Shown here one piece after another: positions 18,701 to 26,790 of a stretch of 64,000 nt of DNA (the stretch's first letter is position 1; each line of letters starts with the position of its first letter). The notes beneath the pieces were generated by a model. That model made no database searches and was not told the origin of the DNA. It was given only the letters and a program-made list of their open reading frames with translations. The translations under genes were made by a program, and so were the position numbers. Source of the DNA: Jejuia sp. UBA6058 (GTDB lineage Bacteria > Bacteroidota > Bacteroidia > Flavobacteriales > Flavobacteriaceae); NCBI GenBank assembly GCA_002428965.1, contig DIYI01000009.1, positions 62,001-126,000 of the forward strand, in the 5' to 3' direction.

Positions 18701-21171
18701 TTATCACAAGTAACCTCTTCTAAATTTGTGCTACTACTTATATCTAAAGCCGTAATTTTATTATTCGAACAATCCAGAATTTCTAGATTGGTATTCATAG
18801 TAATATTCAAATCAGCTAGAGCATTATCTGCACAGAATAATTGTTTTAAGCTAGTGGTGCCTGCCGTATTCAACACACTATTAATATTTGTTGGGTCGTT
18901 GGTTAAAAAATAGTTTGAACTACAGAATAGCTTCTCTAAATTCTGCATATCACTAACATCTAAAGCATCTAGATAGTTATTACTACAATCTAGTTCTACA
19001 AGTGAAAGAAAAGCTTTAATTCCCTGTAAACTTTCTATATTCTTACCACTTACATTTAAAGTGGTTAGGTACTCAATATTTGCTGTTAAAACTTGATTAT
19101 CTGGAGCCCCATTGTCTATCCCTAAATCAATTAAAGCTTGTTCAAAATTATCATCTGGTATTTGGGTGTATCTCGTGTTTTCACAATCAGCATTGTAATC
19201 GGCAATAGGATCAATCATCCACCCTCCTGGGATGTTACCTATAATAGCTGCATCTACATTAATACAATATAAACTTTCATTATTTGTTGCGTTAAAAACA
19301 GTAATACTAGGGTTATTGCCGTTTCTTATATCAACAAACTCCAAGCTATTATCGTTACAAGCTACGCTAGTTAAAGAATTATTTGTGGTAAGATTTAATT
19401 GAATAATTGCATTACTAGAACAGTTAAAAACTTCAAGCGCAACAAAATCTTCAATACCGGTTAAATCTATAATTCCATAATTAGAAATATCTAAATTAGT
19501 TACAGTATTTATATTGGCAGTTGGCACATAATTATCCAAAGGAGCTACATCAAAACCAAGATCAACAAGCGCCTGCTCAAAATTATCATCAGGTATGTAA
19601 GTGCCACAGTTTATGGCGTAATTTGCTATTGCATCAACAGACCAAGTTACCCCTGCAGGCACCATTCCCGTGTCTGTCCCAATACAAAAAAGAGCAGGGT
19701 TATTAATTGCTGTAAAATTTAATAAATTTCCATTCTGCCCATTTTGAATATTTAAAGATTGTAAGGTATTAGAATCACAATTAAAATTTGTTAGTGCAGG
19801 ATGATTACTTAAATCTATAGTTTTCAAATTATTGTTCGAGCAGTTCAAACTAGATAATAAAAGATTGTTATCTAAATTCAATTCATTTAACACATTATAT
19901 GAAACATTTAGAATAGTAAGGTTTGCATTATTACTTAAATCAAGGCTCTCAATATTATTTCCAGTAACATTAAAATCAAACAAAGCCATATTACTAGCTA
20001 CTTCTACTATTTCCAAATTATTATTGCTACAATTTAACGTTTGTAAAGCCGTAAAGTCTTCAATACCTATTAATACCTCTATGCCTAAATTTGAGACATC
20101 CAACGCTGTAACTACATCAATATTTGATGTTAAAACAAGGTTGTCTAATATATTATCATAACCCAAATTAATTAAAGCTTGCTCAAAATTATCATCGGGA
20201 ACATAAGTATAAATATCAGTACAGACTGTATCGCCAAAATAGGTCCAATCGTCCTTTGTCCAAGCAACTCCTGGTATAAATCCAGCATCAACTTGAATAC
20301 AGAATAAATCTGGATTTCCTTCCGACGTAAATGATGTAATTAAATTGTTAAATCCGTTTGCTACAATTAAAGAGGACAATTTATTGTTTGAAACATTTAT
20401 AATAGCATTGCATTGACAAATTGTTTCAGGATCCGTTTGTGGATCTGGACATGCATTAGTGTTTACATTTGATATATCTAAGTTGGCAACTAAATTGTTA
20501 GAAATATCCAAGGTTTTCAGATTACTATTTGCGCTTAAATTTAAAACTGAAATTTGATTTGAGACACAAAACAAACTCTCTAAATTGATGTTATTACCAA
20601 GCTGTAAATCTGTAATTCTATTACTTGAAACAGACAAAGATGTTAGCTCGGTATTCTGGCTGACATCTATATCCAACAATCTGTTGTTAGAACAGTTTAA
20701 ACCTAAAAGTGCAGTGTTGCTTGATGAATCTAGTGCTATAATTTGGTTATCTGAACAATCCAAATCTTCTAAGTTTGCATTTGCCGAAACATCTAAATTT
20801 ATCAATTGATTTGACGCACAAAGTAAAGTTTTCAAATTTGGATTATTGGAAACATCTAACTGAGTTAAATTATTACCATTACAAATAAGTGTTTCTAAAC
20901 TATCAAAATCCTCAATTCCGGAAAGCGTTTCAATATCTAAATCGCTTACCGTTAAAACTAAAACAATATTAATTCTATCGGTAAAAACTAATCCATTGCC
21001 ATTTATACCATCACCTAAACTTGTAGCGTCCCCAACGGAGACTTCGTTTCCATTCTCATCATGAGTTTCTAGATAATTTTCAAAATTAGCATCAGGAATA
21101 GCTGTAGTCTGGCTATAGCTACAAGCTCCAATCAAAGAAAAAAATAAAATAAATAATGATGTAAACTTCAT
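15760..21171 (-). CDS. Giant leucine-rich-repeat surface protein with T9SS sorting domain
   Basis: 1803 residues. Signal peptide ends near SQTT, with a Cys (IGACSYSQ) that could alternatively be a lipobox. Six LRR modules begin with a cap of the form IPDxNFExxL near residues 24, 322, 522, 667, 1094 and 1300. Each is followed by an entry segment (LDISxxxIxDLTGIEDF) and 21-22-residue repeats (LDCSNNxL type). Most modules end in a short segment with a conserved Cys (NPDLxCIQVD) and a Trp (W.KD). Near 1530 there is a thrombospondin type 3-like calcium motif (DADNDGVANEDDLCPG). The last 75 residues are a T9SS type A sorting domain (YPVPFENELNIYLG ... VYSVFLSSK ... FKVVKR). It is probably exported by T9SS to the cell surface or released. 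Operon with genes on both sides. Confidence 0.9.
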   Translation of the reverse strand: MKFTSLFILFFSLIGACSYSQTTAIPDANFENYLETHDENGNEVSVGDATSLGDGINGNGLVFTDRINIVLVLTVSDLDIETLSGIEDFDSLETLICNGNNLTQLDVSNNPNLKTLLCASNQLINLDVSANANLEDLDCSDNQIIALDSSSNTALLGLNCSNNRLLDIDVSQNTELTSLSVSSNRITDLQLGNNINLESLFCVSNQISVLNLSANSNLKTLDISNNLVANLDISNVNTNACPDPQTDPETICQCNAIINVSNNKLSSLIVANGFNNLITSFTSEGNPDLFCIQVDAGFIPGVAWTKDDWTYFGDTVCTDIYTYVPDDNFEQALINLGYDNILDNLVLTSNIDVVTALDVSNLGIEVLIGIEDFTALQTLNCSNNNLEIVEVASNMALFDFNVTGNNIESLDLSNNANLTILNVSYNVLNELNLDNNLLLSSLNCSNNNLKTIDLSNHPALTNFNCDSNTLQSLNIQNGQNGNLLNFTAINNPALFCIGTDTGMVPAGVTWSVDAIANYAINCGTYIPDDNFEQALVDLGFDVAPLDNYVPTANINTVTNLDISNYGIIDLTGIEDFVALEVFNCSSNAIIQLNLTTNNSLTSVACNDNSLEFVDIRNGNNPSITVFNATNNESLYCINVDAAIIGNIPGGWMIDPIADYNADCENTRYTQIPDDNFEQALIDLGIDNGAPDNQVLTANIEYLTTLNVSGKNIESLQGIKAFLSLVELDCSNNYLDALDVSDMQNLEKLFCSSNYFLTNDPTNINSVLNTAGTTSLKQLFCADNALADLNITMNTNLEILDCSNNKITALDISSSTNLEEVTCDNNNISNFVSYAVDNTTLSVLSCNNNDIKNLVLNKCLALEKLNCRSNSLSLLDISANGALKVLDFSDNNLTDVNLSANTSLIALIGSKNQLTEIDDLSSNMLESLILDNNEVSQLNALLNGLLSIKYIDVTNNQLTDLDLTNNINLIELKASNNVLTSLQLASNLDQLKTLNCSGNEITGFLDLTTMGTGTCPITNDDNHLDFCPVTITIDVSSNLLDFVNIQNGINADIVSFTATNNPNLSCIQVDDVDNIGANWIKDIETQYSLDCRFGETYVPDDNFEQALINLGYDVGALDDYVPTVNIQVVTDLDISLNNISDLTGIEDFEALENFNCSNNTISTIDVSSNINLLSINCSNNILESIDLANNPNVVSINISNNNFKEFNASIIPLLQTFSSDGNPIIELDFTLNTALVNVSCVSNALEVLNLQNGQNQNLINLNAQNNPELICIQTDDGTEPAGVTWLKEATAVYAINCHFGETYVPDDNFEQALIDLGLDTLPLDDYVPTGLIEDRESLDISNQAIEDLTGIEDFESLVSLNFENNAVVTLDLRENTNLENINASNNQLTSISIAALINLKSLNISNNVLTEIDVTTNLELSNLNVSENSIALLEVSLLLDLENLNCASNQLTELDVSLNPKLIELICTSNLFFQDKLNVQNGANEILSFFNASDNPDLSCILVDDPVAVISNTDGTYDNWFKDASTNYQIICDDADNDGVANEDDLCPGTPFGEPVDLFGCTFSSLPEDNFTILVTGETCLNNNDGKINIVTKEFYEYSAHLVGDDFDRTYTFTNEIDILNLLAGTYRLCITSDEIPNFERCFDIVINHPENLDVITGKRQKGKEVVIQMSGSTNYTIDFNGLVFSTTNSEITLQLEDGRNTIKVTTDKPCQGSFEESIFLSNQSFVYPVPFENELNIYLGDMDEDEVSISISSYLGQLMYANNIINRSKTRRLTIETDRFNSGVYSVFLSSKTEASTFKVVKR
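17210..20205 (-). repeat. DNA-level internal repeats encoding the LRR module caps
   Basis: Near-identical segments coding PDDNFEQAL recur around 17240, 17860, 19150, 19580 and 20180, each followed by related entry sequences. The DNA similarity extends over about 60 bp per copy. Such spacing would allow gain or loss of whole modules by recombination. Confidence 0.7.
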
Positions 21172-21183
21172 TTAAAGCGTATT

Positions 21184-23418
21184 CTATTTCTGAGCCATTG
21201 CTGCAATATCTTTATGATACTGCAATGCATTTTCCACATTTCTTTTAATCTTATCCATAACGTCTTTTTTGAAAACAGTATCTGTTTTTATCTTTTCAAA
21301 GAAATCTTTAACTCTTTCGTATTCTCCTGATTGTATCAATATATCTTCAGCTTGTTTAAAAGCCAACTCAATATCTTGAGGTTTTATCTCTATGTTAATA
21401 TTATCTAAGGCTTCAGTTTTTATAGATTGAAGAGAAGGCACTTTTTCTTTGCTATTACCTGCAACATTAGAAGTATTATAAGTTGATGTAGCTTTATCTG
21501 TAGATGTATTACCTTCTTTTAAACTAGCAATACTTACCAAAATATCGTCTATTTGATTTTTCAAATATTTAATCTCTTCCGATTGATCGTTAACTCTTTT
21601 ATCTAGCTTTTCTAGTAATGCACTACTGTCGTTTCTATTTAACCCTACAGCAACGTTTACAGATCCAAAACCAGAGATATTACTCGACCATGCTGTACCT
21701 ACTATATCCTTTATTTGACTAATGGTAATTTTACTTGGATGCACTCCAATACCAACACCATCATTTTTGCCACTGGGTAATATATAATCACCAATACGAA
21801 CGCTTCCGAACACCTTCACTGGCACTTGCCCCATAAAAGCCACTTTTTCGTATTCCGATTCTCTGTTAGGTTGAGGCATATTACCTAATACAATAGGCTT
21901 ATGAGAAACTACTAGCAAGCGTTCAGCCCCTTTCAGGTTTTTAGATATTTTACCTCCAACAACGCCTACAATATCTCCATAAGTCATTTCTTCATTAACA
22001 TTAATTCTCATTAAATACTCAGCATAATCACCAGCACCTGATGCATAAGTAACTCCTCTAGTTGCTTCCTTTATATCATTATAAGTGATAATATTTGCTA
22101 CAGAGACACCAACCACCGCTCCAGACGCTGCAGCTTTTAACACCTCGGCTACAAGTGAATTTTGAGCACTAATATTAAGTGAGGGAATTGGTATTGTTAC
22201 CCCAGGAAAAGGCCCTACTACAGCGGTTGTTGAAGTAGCAGCAGAAACCACTTCTCCAGTGGCACTATAAATATCCCAAAGAGAACACAATACATCAAAA
22301 GTAGAACCTGCGGTATCATAATACAATAGAATGGTATTAAAAACGTGGTCTAGATTATTGTTGTATTCCGATTCTACTTCACCTTCAATTCTACCCCACA
22401 TTATTGGGTTTGTACTACCAATTGGTCTATCCCAAAAGGACACAAAATTGTTACCATTTCGTCTGTTACCCTGAATTTCCACAGCAATTCCCTGTGTACT
22501 TCCTTGAACCAATAACGGATAGTTAGCAATATCTTTACCAGGGTCGTCTCCTATTACTTGATCGGTTTGATCATCTGTATTAGTATAATTTATAGTCTCG
22601 GTATGTATTCTAGATTCAATTACTATTTGATCATCTGTATCTATTTTAACCACACCATTTAAGGTTGTGCTTTCTTTTACTAGCAATGTAGTTGATTCTA
22701 GATCTCCAAAAGTAGATTTACCTTTTACCTCTAAACTACCATTAAGTGTTGTTGGTGCATTAGCATCGGGTGCACCATTAAACTCTCCAACTGTTAAAGC
22801 CCCAGATAAATTAGTAGCGCTTTGCTCTGTAACATTTAAGGTATTATTCAAATTAGTCTCTCCATCAACATTTAAATCTCCGGAAAGATTAGAGGTATTT
22901 GTACCTAGAACATTTAACGTGCTGTTTAAGTTAGTAACTCCGGCTACATTAAGTTCTCCGTTTAAAAATGTGTTATCATCAACCTCGAGAGTGCCAGAGG
23001 CTGTTATATTTCTATGCGCTACATAAGGCACGTAGGTAAGCTTTTCAACACTCATATCCACAAAACCATCGCCATTGTTAAAGTCTATTTCAACTTTTAA
23101 AGATTTAGGATCACCATTCCAATCTATTTTTTCAAAATCATCATGATTTTCAGAACCTATAATAAGGTTTATTCTCCCAAAGTCATCAGTAGTAGTATTT
23201 TGTATTTCTTCAAACTCTACAATACCACTTCCCGGAGCGATAATAGAGAATTTAATAGCTACATCTGTGGTGGGCAAATAATTACCTTCTGAGTCTACTC
23301 CAGGCAACTCCAAATTATCTGGCCCAATAATTACGGCTTGATATGAGATGCCATCAGTTTGCGCTACACTAATTACAGATAGTAGTAAGAAAAAGGTTAG
23401 GATTAAAAATCGTTTCAT
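21184..23418 (-). CDS. Secreted tail-fibre-like protein with peptidase G2-like C-terminal region
   Basis: 744 residues with a signal peptide (ends ISVAQ). Residues 20-135 are a domain seen at the start of many flavobacterial fibre proteins (DGISYQAVIIGPDNLELPG). Residues 135-260 are short repeats of the form LNGxLNVxGxTNL, suggesting a beta-helical shaft. Residues 470-610 (SGAGDYAEYLMR ... GVVGGKISKN ... LLVVSHKPIVLGNMP) resemble the peptidase G2 / intramolecular-chaperone autoproteolytic domain of phage tail spikes. Then comes a coiled coil (LEKLDKRVNDQSEEIKYLKNQ, about 620-660) and a helical tail. It has no T9SS sorting domain. It lies 12 bp upstream of the LRR gene in the same operon. Confidence 0.7.
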   Translation of the reverse strand: MKRFLILTFFLLLSVISVAQTDGISYQAVIIGPDNLELPGVDSEGNYLPTTDVAIKFSIIAPGSGIVEFEEIQNTTTDDFGRINLIIGSENHDDFEKIDWNGDPKSLKVEIDFNNGDGFVDMSVEKLTYVPYVAHRNITASGTLEVDDNTFLNGELNVAGVTNLNSTLNVLGTNTSNLSGDLNVDGETNLNNTLNVTEQSATNLSGALTVGEFNGAPDANAPTTLNGSLEVKGKSTFGDLESTTLLVKESTTLNGVVKIDTDDQIVIESRIHTETINYTNTDDQTDQVIGDDPGKDIANYPLLVQGSTQGIAVEIQGNRRNGNNFVSFWDRPIGSTNPIMWGRIEGEVESEYNNNLDHVFNTILLYYDTAGSTFDVLCSLWDIYSATGEVVSAATSTTAVVGPFPGVTIPIPSLNISAQNSLVAEVLKAAASGAVVGVSVANIITYNDIKEATRGVTYASGAGDYAEYLMRINVNEEMTYGDIVGVVGGKISKNLKGAERLLVVSHKPIVLGNMPQPNRESEYEKVAFMGQVPVKVFGSVRIGDYILPSGKNDGVGIGVHPSKITISQIKDIVGTAWSSNISGFGSVNVAVGLNRNDSSALLEKLDKRVNDQSEEIKYLKNQIDDILVSIASLKEGNTSTDKATSTYNTSNVAGNSKEKVPSLQSIKTEALDNINIEIKPQDIELAFKQAEDILIQSGEYERVKDFFEKIKTDTVFKKDVMDKIKRNVENALQYHKDIAAMAQK

Positions 23419-23436
23419 AACAATTGAGTTTTAGTA

Positions 23437-23964
23437 CTATATTTTTATAAGTTTTGAGTTTAAAAGCCTACCATTGGAAATTGCTTTTAATAGATATGCT
23501 CCTGCTGACAGATCTTTAATTTGCAACTCTATTTGTTTCGAAGGTGAAAAAGTTTTGACATATACCCTTCTACCCTGTACATTATAAAGTTCAACATGTA
23601 TTGTACTGGATAAATTCTCATTGAATGCTATCATCACAAATTCTCCAAAAGGGTTTGGATAAACATCTGCTTTAAGACTATTACTATTAGCATTTATAAT
23701 TTTTACGCGCTGTTGTGGTTGTTGAAAACCTTGGCGTAGATAATAACCATTACGCTTTGATGTTCCAATTACACTAGACTGCCCAATGCTTTGACTAACT
23801 TTATATGTTCCTTTTTGTGTATTTAGTATTTGAGAAGATCCACCATTACCAATATTGCTGCTAATTAATCGATAACCTTGATTATTATAATGGTTAGTTT
23901 GAGCATTAATAAAACCAAACAGACAGAACAAAAACCCTAAAAATAGAGACTGTTTTTTATTCAT
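23437..23964 (-). CDS. Small T9SS type A sorting-domain protein
   Basis: 175 residues from the ATG at 23964 (a further ATG at 23979 adds five residues); signal peptide ends FINAQ. The middle segment (STxKGTYKVSQSIGQSSVIG, GYYLRQGFQQP) is a short motif seen in flavobacterial proteins next to fibre genes. The last 75 residues are a T9SS type A sorting domain (VYPNPFGEFVMIAF ... VELYNVQGRRVY ... LSAGAYLLKAISNGRL). It is 18 bp upstream of the fibre-like gene, so it is the first or second gene of the operon. Likely secreted. Confidence 0.85.
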   Translation of the reverse strand: MNKKQSLFLGFLFCLFGFINAQTNHYNNQGYRLISSNIGNGGSSQILNTQKGTYKVSQSIGQSSVIGTSKRNGYYLRQGFQQPQQRVKIINANSNSLKADVYPNPFGEFVMIAFNENLSSTIHVELYNVQGRRVYVKTFSPSKQIELQIKDLSAGAYLLKAISNGRLLNSKLIKI

Positions 23965-24005
23965 AGATCTTAAATTCATAACCTTGTGGTTTTGTTCACG
24001 TTTAT

Positions 24006-24013
24006 CGAAACTA
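24006..24013 (-). promoter_or_regulatory. Candidate -7 box for the T9SS/LRR operon
   Basis: TAGTTTCG on the minus strand has one mismatch to TAnnTTTG. It lies 26 bp downstream (in the direction of transcription) of the paired TGGACA site at 24040-24056, the same geometry as at 11506-11563. Confidence 0.35.
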
Positions 24014-24039
24014 TAATAAATCCTTAATAATAACTATAC

Positions 24040-24056
24040 TGTCCATGGTTTGTCCA
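24040..24056 (-). promoter_or_regulatory. Paired direct repeat TGTCCA, 11-bp spacing
   Basis: TGTCCA (plus strand) at 24040-24045 and 24051-24056; start-to-start distance 11 bp. It is in the gap between the beta-barrel gene and the T9SS/LRR operon, 75-90 bp upstream of the next start. A second pair with identical spacing is at 24936-24952. Confidence 0.5.
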
Positions 24057-24068
24057 CTACAAAAAATG

Positions 24069-24713
24069 CTAAAAATCACAATAACACGTTGGCAGATTAA
24101 TTATAAAGCCAATACCAAATTGATGTGCATTAAGTTTTAACTCTTCGGCATTAATACCACTACTTATTAATATAGAACTACCGTAATTGTATCTAGCAAC
24201 AATAGCCGTTCCCGTAGAAATAGGATATTGCATACTTAGGCCAGCACGTAAAAACAAAATGTTATTATTAAACTCTTCTTCACCAACCAAATTGAAAACA
24301 TCATTATTGATAGTTTGAGTACCTCTTACCAGAAACTCGCTTGCTACCGAACCGTTTGCAAAAAATACAAAATCATTATGTTGAAATATTTTTATATCTG
24401 CGCCCCCTTGTATTCCTAGATAACTCACATCCCATTCAAAATAATTATCCACACTACTTTCACTACCAATAGCTCCATAATTATTGTAGCTTAATCCTCC
24501 ACGTAAAAAAATAGTTTTTGCTTTATTAAGGGTATGCCTATACCCCATTCCGAAATGTGATTTGGATTGTGATAATAAATTATCTAAGCGTTCGCCTCTA
24601 GAATTCTTGTAATCAAAGGATGATATTGTAGAACCTATTTCCATATACAATTGCTGCCCACTTACTGAAGCAATACAACTTATTAAAAACAAAAAACACA
24701 AAAGGTTCTTCAT
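24069..24713 (-). CDS. Outer-membrane beta-barrel protein
   Basis: 214 residues from the ATG at 24713, which starts a clean signal peptide (MKNLLCFLFL ... VSGQQ). A longer frame begins nine codons upstream but would bury the signal. Alternating strands such as KSHFGMGYRHTL, SYLGIQGGADIKIF, ILFLRAGLSMQYP and HQFGIGFIIN fit a small eight-stranded barrel. It ends 90 bp upstream of the next gene. TGTCCA pairs lie on both sides, so it may share regulation with the LRR operon. A role as outer-membrane partner is possible, but nothing proves it. Confidence 0.7.
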   Translation of the reverse strand: MKNLLCFLFLISCIASVSGQQLYMEIGSTISSFDYKNSRGERLDNLLSQSKSHFGMGYRHTLNKAKTIFLRGGLSYNNYGAIGSESSVDNYFEWDVSYLGIQGGADIKIFQHNDFVFFANGSVASEFLVRGTQTINNDVFNLVGEEEFNNNILFLRAGLSMQYPISTGTAIVARYNYGSSILISSGINAEELKLNAHQFGIGFIINLPTCYCDF

Positions 24714-24935
24714 GTTAGGTATTGAGTTTCTGGATTTCACAAATTAAAATTTATAATAACCTAATCTGTAATCTTTTTTGTCCACAAGTTTGGCTAAGGG
24801 TAATGGACAGAACAACTATGTGGGTAAACAAGGATGTCTTAAAAAAATCAAGAATAGTAAGGGTTAGCATTATATTCATATTTAGTCATACTAAAAGTAT
24901 AGAGATAGACAGTAGAAAAAAAATAAAACAGCTTA

Positions 24936-24952
24936 TGTCCACCTTTTGTCCA
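24936..24952. promoter_or_regulatory. Second paired TGTCCA direct repeat, 11-bp spacing
   Basis: TGTCCA at 24936-24941 and 24947-24952. Spacing and half-sites are the same as at 24040-24056, with different spacer bases. It lies 223 bp upstream of the leftward barrel gene and 221 bp upstream of the rightward gene, so which one it serves is unclear. Confidence 0.5.
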
Positions 24953-25130
24953 TAAAAAACAGTCAAGTTATAGCTATACAAATTCAGAAATTGGAAAAAT
25001 TAATATTGAAGTAACAATTCTTAACGCTATGATAACGGTGATAATAATTTGGTAAAGTTTTTAACTTTTGAATAACTCTAAATTAATAAAAGCACAGTAT
25101 TTACTTAACAGATTTCTCTTGGTGTCAGGA

Positions 25131-25138
25131 TAATTTTG
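25131..25138 (+). promoter_or_regulatory. -7 box of the PhoX-like gene
   Basis: TAATTTTG fits TAnnTTTG and lies 35 bp before the ATG at 25174. No clear -33 TTTG at the usual distance. Confidence 0.5.
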
Positions 25139-25173
25139 GGAGGAAATAATAACTAAAAACAATCAAAAAAATT

Positions 25174-26778
25174 ATGAAAAAATTATTTAGCTTTTTATCG
25201 CTAGTAATTGCTTTAGCAGTTATTCCTCTATCAGTTATAAGCTGTGATATTGAGGATGGAAAAGATGGTATTGACGGTGTCGACGGGAAAGACGGTGTTG
25301 ATGGACAGGATGGTGCAGATGGACAAGACGGAATTGACGGTATGGATGGTCAAGATTTAACTTTAGAAGAGATGGAACCTTTAACTTCTTCAGTAGTTTC
25401 CGCCGACAAAGTTTTTCTTAAAGGATCTGATTTCTCTAGTATGAATGTTGAAATGATCCTTACTTCTCAAGATATTTTGCCTACCGATTCTACATTTGTT
25501 TACGGATCGTATATGGATGGTGCTGCTTTATATCCTTACGGCGATGGTACTTACGCATTCATTAATAACTTAGAAAGAGATTATTCTATTGCTAGAATTA
25601 GACTTAATGCTGATTTACAACCTCTTGAAGGCGATTATATCGTTAGCTCTTTGGCTACTGCGTTCACTGCACAATGTTCAGGATCTAGTATTACTAAAGA
25701 AGAACATGGCTTTGGCCCACTTTACCTTTCTGGTGGAGAATGGGGTGGCGCAAACAAAGGGGTTTATGTTGTAGACCCTTTTAAGCCAGCTTCTCAAAGA
25801 GATATTGCGGTTAGAACTCAAGCGATGGGAGAATGGTCTACAGAAAATGCTGTAGCAATAGGCAAAAATGCATATCCAAACCAAACTGTAGTTTTTATTG
25901 GTGATGATGACGGTGGTTCTGAACCAGACGGTCATTTAGGTATGTATGTAGGTGCAAGAGGAGATTTATTCTTAGGAGACCTATTCGTTTTAAAAGGAAA
26001 AACTAATAGTGATTTAGCTCCAGTATCAGTTGGTGATGGTAATATGAAATTTGAAATGGGTATGGCAGAAGGTGTTACCTATGACGCTGAATGGGTAGAG
26101 GTTGCTGAAAGAACTCAAGCCGAATTAAACACTGAGGCAATGGACAAAAATGCTATCGGGTTTCAGAGAATTGAAGATATTGATTGGAGAAGAGGTTCTG
26201 CGGCAAATGAAAGAACTATCTTTTTCAATGTAACTGGAAACAGTGCAGCTCCAAATTATGGAACTTATTTTGGAAGAGTTTATATGGTAGAATTAAATGA
26301 AACCGACCCAACAGGAGATTGTAAAATTACTTGTATTCTTGATGGAGATAAAGTTGGTGGTATTGCCGAAGGTTTTAACTCTCCTGATAACATTGTTGTT
26401 ACCGAAAACTACGTATATATACAAGAAGACCCTAACGGTTATAAAGCAGGGCAATGGGCTAAAATTTACCAGTACGATATTGCAAATGGTACTTTAAAAA
26501 CCGTTTTGGAGTGTAATGAAGATGATGCCGAAGTACAATCACTTTATGGTGGTGGTGGTAAATGGGAGTTTACTGGAATGATTGATGTTACTGATGTAAT
26601 AGGAGCTTCAACTCCAACATTTTTATGTGGTGTTCAGGTTCACGGATGGGAAGAAGATAAAATTCCATCCGCCGTTAGAGCTGATGGTCATAAGTTTTTC
26701 GACCCAACAGCAATCGCCGAAGGTTTATCAGATTTAGAGGGGTCCTTTTTATTCAAGATAGAAGGACTACCTAGATAG
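25174..26778 (+). CDS. Lipoprotein with collagen-like repeats and PhoX/DUF839-like domain
   Basis: 534 residues. Lipobox SVISC (Cys 24). Residues 27-62 are about eleven xDG triplets, a collagen-like stalk. The remainder resembles the PhoX/DUF839 beta-propeller family. It has GPLYLSGGEWGGANKG, the region FQRIEDIDWRRG, AEGFNSPDNIVVTENYVYIQED (where PhoX proteins read FxxPDNL ... EDG) and a Trp-rich end. PhoX enzymes are calcium/iron alkaline phosphatases, but some propellers in this family lack activity; I cannot verify the metal ligands. It is 12 bp upstream of a di-haem peroxidase gene, so the two are co-transcribed. It is probably surface-exposed. Confidence 0.65.
   Translation: MKKLFSFLSLVIALAVIPLSVISCDIEDGKDGIDGVDGKDGVDGQDGADGQDGIDGMDGQDLTLEEMEPLTSSVVSADKVFLKGSDFSSMNVEMILTSQDILPTDSTFVYGSYMDGAALYPYGDGTYAFINNLERDYSIARIRLNADLQPLEGDYIVSSLATAFTAQCSGSSITKEEHGFGPLYLSGGEWGGANKGVYVVDPFKPASQRDIAVRTQAMGEWSTENAVAIGKNAYPNQTVVFIGDDDGGSEPDGHLGMYVGARGDLFLGDLFVLKGKTNSDLAPVSVGDGNMKFEMGMAEGVTYDAEWVEVAERTQAELNTEAMDKNAIGFQRIEDIDWRRGSAANERTIFFNVTGNSAAPNYGTYFGRVYMVELNETDPTGDCKITCILDGDKVGGIAEGFNSPDNIVVTENYVYIQEDPNGYKAGQWAKIYQYDIANGTLKTVLECNEDDAEVQSLYGGGGKWEFTGMIDVTDVIGASTPTFLCGVQVHGWEEDKIPSAVRADGHKFFDPTAIAEGLSDLEGSFLFKIEGLPR
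25252..25356 (+). repeat. Short tandem repeat coding for xDG triplets
   Basis: About eleven 9-bp units of the GATGGxxxx type encode a collagen-like Asp-Gly rich stalk after the lipobox. Copy number is likely to vary by replication slippage. Confidence 0.7.
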
Positions 26779-26790
26779 TAAATTCATGGC

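Larger units (their letters stand above)
24741..25173. other. 433-bp intergenic region with divergent control sites
   Basis: Lies between the minus-strand barrel gene and the plus-strand PhoX-like gene. It holds single TGTCCA at 24779-24784, inverted TGGACA at 24804-24809, the paired TGTCCA at 24936-24952, and a TAATTTTG -7 box at 25131-25138 for the rightward gene. A 77-codon frame at 24722-24955 runs across these sites, has no recognisable protein features and is probably not a gene. Confidence 0.6.

Noticed and set aside
19521..20809. Several plus-strand frames across the LRR gene
   Set aside because: Shadows of the repetitive minus-strand coding sequence.
24722..24955. 77-codon plus-strand frame in the divergent control region
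   Set aside because: Crosses both TGTCCA sites, has no plausible protein features and starts inside the upstream region of the leftward gene.
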